DNA of 15,000 nt, taken from positions 667,501-682,500 of the forward strand of contig JACVTC010000055.1 of the NCBI GenBank assembly GCA_016946835.1, written 5' to 3'. The notes beneath the pieces were generated by a model. The model saw nothing but the letters and a program-made list of their open reading frames with translations. It did no database searches and had not been told where the DNA came from. Positions 8,089 to 15,000 of this stretch are shown here, piece after piece. Numbering within the stretch: position 1 is the stretch's first letter; every line of letters starts with the position of its first letter. The position numbers and the translations under genes were made by a program. Origin of the DNA: Neocallimastix lanati (nom. inval.). Taxonomy: Eukaryota; Neocallimastigomycota; Neocallimastigomycetes; Neocallimastigales; Neocallimastigaceae.

Positions 8089-8161
8089 CCAGTAATTCTA
8101 AATCTATTAAACATGCCATCACTTTGTATAAAATAATGTTTAATAGATTTAGAATTACTGG
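8089..8161. repeat. perfect 26-bp inverted repeat with 21-nt loop (hairpin)
   Basis: The left arm 8089-8114 starts CCAGTAATTCTAAATCTATT, and the right arm 8136-8161 is its exact reverse complement, ending AGAATTACTGG. The 21-base loop (8115-8135) contains GCCATCACTTTG and is more GC-rich than the flanks. Transcripts from either strand would fold into an uninterrupted 26-bp stem. It could be a tiny foldback element, a small-RNA precursor-like hairpin, or a palindrome created by a replication error. The sequence does not decide between these. Confidence 0.85.
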
Positions 8162-8966
8162 GTTTTACATTATATTAAATAAATGATAGCTCATGCTTAA
8201 AAAAATAAAATTTTGAATAATAATAATAATAATAATAATAAAAATAATTATTTTCATAAGTAAAAAAAAAAAAATAAGAATAAAATAAAAAACAAAACTA
8301 TTTACATAATATATTAATATAAATGTATATTTATTTATTTATCATTGTTTTTTTAGGAGATACTTTAAATTGAACTTTTAATATTTTTTGTAATTTATAT
8401 GAATTTTTATTAAAATATGAGTTTTATAAAGCATTTCATGTAAAAGAGCTTATATATATAATTGTTAATAAGTGAATTTATATTTAGCCTTTTAATGATA
8501 TTATATAATAAGAGTTACATTTGATATTAAATATTAACTTTTTTTTTTAATTAAATAACAAATTTAATTTTTCAATTAATACGAAATAAGTCTATAATTA
8601 TAAATTTTATATAAGTTAAATCATAGTTTTAATTAAGGATAGATAATATAAATGTATATATATATTTGAATAAAATAATTAATAAAATTTGAAATATATT
8701 GTTATTAAAAAGTAAACCTATATATTTTTTTTTAAAAAACATGCATTCAAAGTTTAATATAAATATTTTATTTAATAATATATTGATTGATATAAATTAT
8801 TTATTTCATAATATATTTAATATAATATATTTTTAATTTAATTATGAATATTTTTTAATAGATTATTTTATATAAATTATAAATAGTATTGTATAATATA
8901 TATAATATAATATAATATAATATAAACAATAAATTTGTTTTGGATATTTGATTCAATATTACGTTG

Positions 8967-9002
<36 letters not shown>

Positions 9003-9060
9003 AAAAAATAAAAATTCAAAAAAAAAAGAATATTATTATTATTGTTAATTTTGATTTGAA
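8162..9060. other. AT-rich 5' flank of the phosphate transporter gene
   Basis: No gene. It contains an (AAT)n run at 8216-8240 and the poly(A) tract at 8972-9000. No CACGTG (Pho4-type) site is present in this flank, so phosphate-responsive control of that type is not visible. Confidence 0.5.
8972..9000. repeat. poly(A) tract, 29 bases, upstream of the phosphate transporter
   Basis: Uninterrupted A run about 60 bp upstream of the candidate TATA box and about 290 bp upstream of the start codon. The position suits a nucleosome-depleting promoter element. Confidence 0.85.
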
Positions 9061-9068
9061 TATATAAG
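9061..9068 (+). promoter_or_regulatory. candidate TATA box for the phosphate transporter gene
   Basis: TATATAAG lies about 35 bp before a pyrimidine/CA-rich segment (TTCTTCACAACACACACATA, 9094-9113) that could hold the transcription start. A CCAAT occurs at 9081-9085. The following 175 bp up to the ATG are A-rich, as expected of a 5' leader in such genomes. TATA-like strings are common in this DNA. The call therefore rests on the combination with the only C-rich initiator-like segment nearby. Confidence 0.4.
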
Positions 9069-9289
9069 ATTGAACTTTTTCCAATATTATTTTTTCTTCA
9101 CAACACACACATACAAAAAAAAAAAAATAATAAATAAAAAAATAAAAAAAATAATTATTAATATTTAAATAATAAAAATTAAATTAAAAATATAAATTAG
9201 TTTTTAATTTAATTATAAAAATAATAAAAAATAAATAATATTAAAATAAATATTTAAATAAATTAATAGTAATATTTATATATTTAGAA

Positions 9290-11198
9290 ATGGCTAAAAA
9301 AATTAATGAACAAGATGCTGGTGATAAAATTACCGCTCTTGCCTCTTTAGATGAAGCTAAACTTTCTTGGTTTCATATAAAAGCTATTCTTATTTCTGGT
9401 TGTGGTTTCTTTACTGATGCATACGATATCTTCATTATTAATTTAGTTATGCCAATGTAAGTTAATTTTTATAATGATGAAAGATGAATTTGATATATAA
9501 AAAGAATTTTTTTTATAAAAATAATAAGAAAATGAAATTAGAAGATTGCTCAAATTTTTGTTATGACTTTTTTTTTTTTTTTTTAATTAGTTATTTTTTT
9601 TTTATTTCTTATATTGAAATAAATGAATCTATTTTATTAACATTATAAATTTAAAAAAAATAAAAAAATAAAAAAATAAAAATAGGATTGGTTACGTATA
9701 CTTTACTGATGCAGCTCATAAAAATCATGTTCCAAATCTTACTGATGGTTTAACCAAGGGTGCCGCTTCATGGGGTACTCTTGTTGGTCAATTACTTTTT
9801 GGTGTTCTTGGTGATAAAATGGGTAGAAAGAAGAATTATGCTGTCGTAATGATTATTTTGATTGTATCTACCATTGGATGTGCTTTAGCTGGTCCATCAA
9901 AGGTAGGATGGGGTATTTGTACTATGATTGCTATCTGGCGTTTCTTCCTTGGTGTTGGTATCGGTGGTGATTATCCAATGTCTGCTGTTATTACTTCTGA
10001 ATTTGCTACAGTTAACCGTCGTGGTTTTATGATTGCTTCAGTTTTCGCTATGCAAGGTGTTGGTATTCTCTTTGCTTCTGTTCTTACTGTAGTTTTATTA
10101 CTTCTCTTTAAGAGTCATATTCAAGAAAATGTTGATAATTTAGATACTGTTTGGAGAATTTGTATTGCTATGGGTGCTGTTCCATCCATTTTTACTCTTT
10201 ATTACCGTATTACTTTCCCAGAAACTCCACGTTACGCTATGGATGTTCAAGGTGATATTGATGCTGGTATTAAATCTGCTAAGGCTGCTATGGGTGGATC
10301 AAAGAGTTCCCCAGAAGTAAATGCTGAAATTGAAGAAGCTATTGCTGTTCGTGCTGTTGAAAAACCAGCTGCTGCTGGTCAAGTTGCCGGTAGTACTTGG
10401 AAAGGTTTCAAGGCTCATTTTGGTCAATGGAGATATGGTAAAATTTTATTAGGTTGTGCCCTTTCATGGTTCTTATTAGATTTAGCTTTCTATGGTTTGA
10501 ATTTGAATCAATCTATTGTTCTTGAAGCTATTGGTTATGGTGATAAGGAAGGTCAAACCCCATATGACTCCATTTGGAATAAGGCCTTTGGTAATTTAAT
10601 TATTGCTGGTATTGGTACTGTTCCAGGTTATTGGGTTTCTGTCCTTTTAATTGAAAAAATTGGTCGTAAACCAATTCAATTACTTGGTTTTGCTGTCAAT
10701 GCCCTCGGTCTTGCTGTTATTGCAATTTGGTTCCATAAGATTATTGACTACAGTAAAACTTTATTCTTTGTCATTTATATTATTTGTCAATTCTTCTTCA
10801 ACTTTGGTCCAAATATGACTACTTTTGTTATACCAAGTGAAGTTTTCCCAACTCGTTTCCGTACTACAGCCCACGGTTTATCTGCTGCTTCTGGTAAATT
10901 AGGTGCTATTATTGCTGCTCATACTTTCAGTACTATTAAGGATATTGGTGGTCCAGCTGGTTCTAACAACTTTATTCAAGAACTTTTTGGTATTCTTGCT
11001 GTAATGATGGTTTTAGGTTTTATTGTTAGTACATTCCTTCCAGAAACTAAGGGTAAAACTTTAGAAGAATTAGCTGGTGAAGATGTAATTGAAACTGCTC
11101 CATCTATGGAACAATTATATTCAAATAGAAGTAATGATGAAGATGCCATTGAAGAACAAAATACACAAGATATATATGAAATTTCAATAAGAAAATAA
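9290..11198 (+). CDS. Inorganic phosphate:H+ symporter, Pho84 type (MFS, PHS family), two exons
   Basis: Plasma-membrane phosphate uptake coupled to protons. The coding sequence joins 9290-9456 and 9686-11198, giving 559 residues, close to yeast Pho84 and fungal PiPT. The start ATG begins MAKKINEQDAGDKITALASL. TM1 carries GFFTDAYDIF (D43 and D46). MFS motif A is GDKMGRKK (about 98-105). TM4 carries the family signature GVGIGGDYPMSAVITSE (D151, Y152). PETPRY is at 234-239, followed by a hydrophilic central loop (about 240-309). TM7 has WFLLDLAFYGLNLNQ (W317, D321, Y325). TM10 has FGPNMTTFVIPSE (N432), then SGKLGA with K460, and LPETKGKTLEEL at 507-518. By family comparison, D151, Y152, W317, D321, Y325, N432 and K460 correspond to the phosphate- and proton-binding residues known in PiPT, and all are present. 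Codons are strongly T-ending (GGT, GCT), suggesting good expression. No break is seen. Substrate assignment is firm; affinity is not. Confidence 0.95.
9457..9685 (+). other. intron of the phosphate transporter gene
   Basis: The donor is GTAAGT after CCAAT and the acceptor is AATAG before GATTGG, 229 nt, phase 2. Splicing restores NLVMPMIGYVYF across the junction, at the end of TM1, where the family's reading frame continues without a gap. The intron contains poly(T) and AT-only sequence. Without splicing, the codon right after the junction is TAA. Confidence 0.9.
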
Positions 11199-12141
11199 AA
11201 AGATAATGAAAAAACAAACAAACAAACAAAAAAATAATGAAAAAAAAGTAAATCCAATATTTCAATAGAAAATCAATAATATATCAAATTAAATATAATC
11301 TATTAAGTAATTTTTTTTTACTCTTAAAATACAATCATGAGAACTTTAATAAATATTTAATTAATTTTTTTTTACCAATAATTTAATCTATTAATTTATA
11401 ATTTAAAAATTTATTTTATAAAATAAAATTGAATATAATACGATATAATATATATTATAATAAATTTATTTGTTTTTTTATTTTTTATTTTTTATATTTC
11501 TTTAATGGAGAAAAAAGATATAAAAAATGGAATTATTTAAACAATATAATAGAAAAAATAATTAATAAATAAAAGGAATATATAAAATATAAAATAATAA
11601 TAAATTAAAAAGAAAGCAGTTTAAAAACAAAAAAATAAAGTAGAACTAATAAAAAAAATAAAAAATGTTTTTTTAAAAAATTAGAAAAATAAAACCGAAA
11701 AAAAAAAAAAAAGCAAAAAACCAAACAAAAAAATAATAAAAACGAAACAAAAGAAAAAAAAAGCATAAAACAACAATTAACCAAATAAAACCAAAGTAAA
11801 AACTAATAACAAAATAACAAAAAGCAAACATAAAAATTATATATCGCTATCTCACTCTATATCTATCTTAAATAAATTATAAATATATATTATATATATT
11901 ATTTTTAATTATTTAAATATGTTTTTATTTATTAAATTATTAAATATATTTATAAAAAAAAAAGAAAATTATAAAAGTTAAAATATAAAAATAAATAAAA
12001 ATTTAAATAAAAAATATAAATAAAAAAAAACTAAAATAAAAAATAAAAATAAATATAATAATAATATGATCATAATTTGTGTTTTAAAGATATTCTTTTA
12101 TGTATTATATATAAAATATATTACTAAATATAATATTTATT
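11199..12141. other. 3' flank of the transporter and AT-rich spacer, with a strand-asymmetric A/C-rich tract
   Basis: Directly after the stop, a CAAA-type microsatellite (11213-11232) probably lies in the 3' untranslated region. AATAAA at 11348 is a possible poly(A) signal but such strings are frequent here. From about 11681 to 11835 the plus strand is overwhelmingly A with scattered C and G and very few T. It then passes into a pyrimidine-rich stretch, CGCTATCTCACTCTATATCT, at about 11846-11865. No gene found. Confidence 0.5.
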
Positions 12142-12886
12142 ATGGTTGTCAATGTAGTGAATAGGTCGATTGGTGGAAATCGTGTTAATATTAGTAATTT
12201 TGTGTAAATATATATGTGGCGTGGTACCGATTGTATACCTTCTTTCATGGTAGAAGAGAACCAGATATTATTGTTTTAAATTGTAAAAAAAGGAATGCAT
12301 TGATTTTGATTATTGCTGCCGTTAAAAAAAAAAAATTTTTTTTTGATTAAGAACCAAATCATTTCTGGTGATTATTCTAAAAAATCGACTCATTTTATGG
12401 TATTTCTGATCATAAACCTATTTTACTTTCTTGGAATAGAAAAACTCATCATGTATTATTAATATTCCTACTATTTCACATTACTCATGGACTAAAGAAT
12501 CAAGGACTTTTGATAAGAAATTAAATGGTAAAAAAGCAAATGAAATAAAAAAGTTTTATTGGGAAAGAGATGTCTTTAAACCCTAAAAAGCTAAAAAGGC
12601 AATTATTTACAAGGAGAATGATTTTTGATTTATTTCAGAAATCAAAAACAAAACTTAACATTTCAATATCCTAAGTATTAATTGGGATTATTTTGGATTT
12701 CTGGAATTAGTATTTCCATTAAAAGAAAAATATTCTCAGAAGATTGCCCTAAATGTTGCCCTTGTGGTGTTAGTGTATCTAGCCTTTTCTCACTTGATCT
12801 TTGCCTGTAAAGAATTGGAATATTTCAGAAATAATTCTTTACCTTTTCTAGATGATCTCTTTTTTGAAGTTTGCTATGATAATTGA
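12142..12886 (+). pseudogene. degenerate LINE-like non-LTR retrotransposon relic
   Basis: A moderate-GC block readable only by hopping between all three plus-strand frames. Pieces in order are: REPDIIVLNCKKRNALI (from 12255); IISGDYSKKSTHF (12358-12396); YGISDHKPILLSWNRKTHH (12396-12452), which carries the SDHKP motif typical of the C-terminal end of LINE endonuclease domains; and SHYSWTKESRTFDKKLNGKK with KFYWERDVF (to a TAA at 12584). After about 12670 come KRKIFSEDCPKCCPCG and, in another frame, SHLIFACKELEYFRNNSLPF, ending at TGA 12884. The CPxC...HLxxxC pattern resembles the zinc-binding segment at the end of LINE ORF2. The reverse transcriptase core that should lie between is absent, and at least three frameshifts and several stops show that the copy is dead. 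The clade is not determined. Confidence 0.6.
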
Positions 12887-12985
12887 ATAATAATATTTAT
12901 TATTTTATATAGAGTGCTCTTCTTGGCGGGCGTTCAATATATATATTTAACAAATGAATAAATAAATAAAGAAATAAAGATTTAG
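12887..12985 (+). repeat. probable 3' tail of the LINE relic
   Basis: After the last stop comes a GC-bearing segment (AGTGCTCTTCTTGGCGGGCG, 12913-12932) followed by a TAAA/GAAATAAA microsatellite (12954-12980). Short tandem A-rich repeats at the 3' end are common in non-LTR retrotransposons, so this may mark the insertion's 3' end. The exact boundary is unclear. Confidence 0.4.
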
Positions 12986-13262
12986 TTAGTAATAATTGCA
13001 GCTGTAAAAAAATAAAAAAAGCAACTTTTAAAAAAAAAAAAAAATTAATAGAAATATTGAAATATTACTTTTATTTCAAAAGAATTCATATTTTATTTTA
13101 TTTTATTTTATTTTTTTTTTTTTGAAGTCAATCCATTACTTTTCTTTGTAAAAAGAATACCTTAAAAAAAATAAAATAAAAGGGATAAAAAAAAAAAAAA
13201 CAAAAAAAAAAGAGAAAAAAAAAAGAGAAAAAAAATTTTAAATACTATTCCGGAATAATAAA

Positions 13263-13488
13263 TTTCGAAGCTAGTTTTTGTGCTAAGACGATGATTCTAA
13301 TGCTTTAAAAAAAGTGGAAAAAAAAGAATCTTTTTGTATGGATTACAAATACATCTAAGAAAAGAAAAGTAGAAAAAAAAATAAGTTTATAAAAAGTATC
13401 TTCTGATACTATATTATTAAATAATCCATTAATTAAAATAATATCTGAAGCAAAATTGAAATGCTTTACCGATTTTATTTTCAATTAG
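13263..13488 (+). pseudogene. possible vestigial coding patch, not identified
   Basis: One frame (13287-13358) reads DDDSNALKKVEKKESFC then MDYKYI to a TAA. After A-rich sequence, a second frame (13396-13488) reads SSDTILLNNPLIKIISEAKL then KCFTDFIFN to a TAG. Both have more G/C than their flanks and no start codon in context. The pieces are too short to prove coding origin, and I do not recognise a family. This may be a further relic of the nearby retrotransposon or of another gene. Confidence 0.2.
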
Positions 13489-13497
13489 AAATTTATC

Positions 13498-13526
<29 letters not shown>
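13498..13526. repeat. poly(A) tract, 29 bases
   Basis: Uninterrupted A run immediately after the vestigial patch. It may be an intergenic homopolymer like the others, or the poly(A) tail of an inserted cDNA on the plus strand. Confidence 0.85.
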
Positions 13527-13529
<3 letters not shown>

Positions 13530-13878
13530 TATTATTAAAAGTTTAATATGAAATAATAATAATAAAAAAAAAAAAAAATTCATTATTAAAATTTTATATT
13601 TCTTTTTTTTTTTTTATATAATGTAAAAGGTAAAGAATGTTATATATTAGCTACATTAAAAATTTACATTATAATATTAATACAACACAATAAATCACAT
13701 TACATTATGAATATATTATTTATATGATAGTTGTTAATAGTTAACAATAAATTTTATTTACTATATTTTATATATATATATATATATTGAAATTATGAGA
13801 AATTATTTTGTTCTTAATATAATAAATGACAAATAATAAATAATAAATAAATATTATATATAATATATAATCAAAATT

Positions 13879-13882
<4 letters not shown>

Positions 13883-13911
<29 letters not shown>
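13883..13911. repeat. poly(A) tract, 29 bases
   Basis: Uninterrupted A run, followed 35 bp later by the long poly(T) tract. The two are complementary and could form an A:T foldback in single-stranded DNA or RNA. Confidence 0.85.
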
Positions 13912-13913
<2 letters not shown>

Positions 13914-13933
13914 TTAATTAATTGGAGATATAG

Positions 13934-13945
<12 letters not shown>

Positions 13946-13983
<38 letters not shown>
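13946..13983. repeat. poly(T) tract, 38 bases
   Basis: Uninterrupted T run, preceded by another 11 T after a single C. Confidence 0.85.
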
Positions 13984-13987
<4 letters not shown>

Positions 13988-14089
13988 GAAAAGAAATATT
14001 CTAAAAATATAATGGATAAAATAAGATATTATAAAATTAATCGAATGAACTAAAATATTTCTAATTGACTATTTAATGAAGTATTATAG

Positions 14090-14092
<3 letters not shown>

Positions 14093-14131
<39 letters not shown>
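14093..14131. repeat. poly(T) tract, 39 bases
   Basis: The longest homopolymer in the window, about 540 bp upstream of the glutaredoxin start. Confidence 0.85.
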
Positions 14132-14135
<4 letters not shown>

Positions 14136-14538
14136 ATTAGATATTTTTTATAAATTAAAAAATATAAATATCCTTTTCTTTTTAATTATCCATTAAAAGT
14201 TTTTTTAAGAAAACTCTATTAAAATAATAAAAATTAAACATAATCTGTTAGTTATTTAATTAATAATTAATAATAAATAAAAAATAAAATAATTAATTGT
14301 TAAAAATTAATAAATAAATTATAAATATAATGAATAACGTAATTTGATCATAGATGATTATAATAATTATAAAAATTATAAATTATAAAAATAATTATAA
14401 TAACAATAAATCATAACAACAATACTAATTAATAAAAATACATAGAGTTAAAAAATATAATTAATCAAATAATTAAATAATATTAATAATATTTAAAATT
14501 TTATTTTATATTATATCATTAATTAAATATAATTATTT

Positions 14539-14540
<2 letters not shown>

Positions 14541-14568
<28 letters not shown>
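14541..14568. repeat. poly(T) tract, 28 bases, proximal to the glutaredoxin start
   Basis: Uninterrupted T run ending about 105 bp upstream of the ATG. It is a plausible promoter dA:dT element. Confidence 0.85.
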
Positions 14569-14575
<7 letters not shown>

Positions 14576-14673
14576 AAATTTTTAAATTTATTGTACTTTA
14601 TTTTATTTTTATTATTATTAATAATTTTTTTTTTTTTTTTCATTTTTTAAATAAAAAATACCTTAAATCAGAA

Positions 14674-15000
14674 ATGTCTGTAAAGAAATACATTAATAAT
14701 TTAATTAAGAATGAAAAAGTGATAATCTTTAGTAAGACTTACTGTCCGTAAGTTTATTTAAAGTGACAAAGTTATTAGATAATACTATGTATTTATAATA
14801 ATCTAATACTTGTTTAACCTTTTAATTCTATACTAAATTTTATTTATTGTTCTTTTTTTTTTTTTTTTCTTTATTTTTATTTTTTTATTTTTTATTTTTT
14901 TTTTATCATTTCCAATGTCCAATATAAACTTAACAAAACAAACAAAAATTACAATAGATATTGTGATAGCACCAAAGAATTATTCAATAGCTTAAACTGT
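14674..15000 (+). CDS. Dithiol glutaredoxin (CPYC), 5' part, runs off the right edge
   Basis: Glutathione-dependent thiol-disulfide oxidoreductase, probably cytosolic because no targeting peptide is seen. Exon 1 (14674-14747) encodes MSVKKYINNLIKNEKVIIFS then KTYC and the first two bases of a Pro codon. Exon 2 (14958 onward) continues YCDSTKELFNSLNC to the edge. The joined sequence VIIFSKTYCPYCDSTKELF matches the first beta strand, the CPYC active site and the following helix of classical dithiol glutaredoxins. Those are about 100 residues long, so roughly 40% is visible here. The Met is at the usual distance from the active site (cysteines at residues 24 and 27). The GSH-binding TVP and GG motifs lie beyond the window and could not be checked. 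A CPYC-containing N-terminal domain of a longer fusion protein cannot be excluded. Confidence 0.9.
14748..14957 (+). other. intron inside the glutaredoxin active-site codons
   Basis: The donor is GTAAGT after TGTCC and the acceptor is AATAG before ATATTGTGAT, 210 nt, phase 2. Splicing restores the CPYC motif exactly, which confirms both sites. The interior is A/T-only with poly(T). Confidence 0.9.

Larger units (their letters stand above)
13527..14673. other. AT-only 5' flank of the glutaredoxin gene, rich in homopolymers
   Basis: No gene found. It holds poly(A) at 13883-13911 (29) and poly(T) at 13946-13983 (38), 14093-14131 (39) and 14541-14568 (28), plus shorter T runs up to about 14640. 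The tracts nearest the ATG at 14674 probably belong to the promoter or leader of that gene. Confidence 0.55.

Noticed and set aside
9819-11198. Start of the phosphate transporter at the internal Met of 9819
   Set aside because: That start would lose TM1 and most of TM2. The upstream exon plus an intron with GTAAGT and TAG borders restores the full family N-terminus including GFFTDAYDIF.
10976-11257. 93-codon open frame on the minus strand
   Set aside because: It is antisense to the 3' end of the phosphate transporter coding sequence and reads as low-complexity Phe/Ser. It is a shadow of a well-supported gene.

Overview
The window looks like nuclear DNA from an extremely AT-rich eukaryote. 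The best fit is an anaerobic gut fungus (Neocallimastigomycota). The evidence is islands of moderate-GC coding sequence set in very long A/T-only intergenic DNA, homopolymer tracts of about 27 to 39 bases, long (AAT)n microsatellites, GTAAGT...TAG introns, T-ending codon preference, and a Pho84-type phosphate symporter of fungal character. A Dictyostelium-like amoeba has a similar base composition and is the main alternative. The assignment is an inference and no marker gene here settles it.

Layout. Positions 1-357 (minus strand) hold the 5' end of an Asn/Glu-rich protein that runs off the left edge. Positions 754-1155 (minus) encode a complete 133-residue basic, Ser/Pro-rich protein of unknown function. 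From about 1156 to 9060 I find no intact gene. This 8 kb holds a nest of related inverted-repeat elements (2046-4180) that looks like small non-autonomous DNA transposons. It also holds a GC-richer decayed patch that may once have been coding (4171-4458), several tandem or segmental duplications (5118-6046, 7064-7280, 7328-7399), a perfect 26-bp-arm hairpin (8089-8161) and microsatellites. The one full-length recognisable gene is a two-exon H+/phosphate symporter (9290-11198, plus strand, 559 residues). Downstream, 12142-12886 is a multiply frameshifted LINE-like retrotransposon relic that keeps traces of an endonuclease SDH motif and a C-terminal zinc-knuckle-like region but lacks the reverse transcriptase core. 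A second faint coding relic lies at about 13263-13488. At the right edge, a dithiol glutaredoxin starts at 14674 and is interrupted by an intron inside its CPYC active site; it runs off the window.

How the genes relate. There is no operon-like or pathway clustering. The phosphate transporter (plasma-membrane Pi uptake) and the glutaredoxin (thiol redox) are ordinary housekeeping genes on the same strand about 3.5 kb apart, and the two minus-strand genes are separated by 396 bp of microsatellite and poly(T). The most unusual content is the repeat nest at 2.0-4.2 kb, the tight length distribution of the homopolymer tracts, and the shared geometry of the two introns, where both donors create an immediate in-frame TAA.
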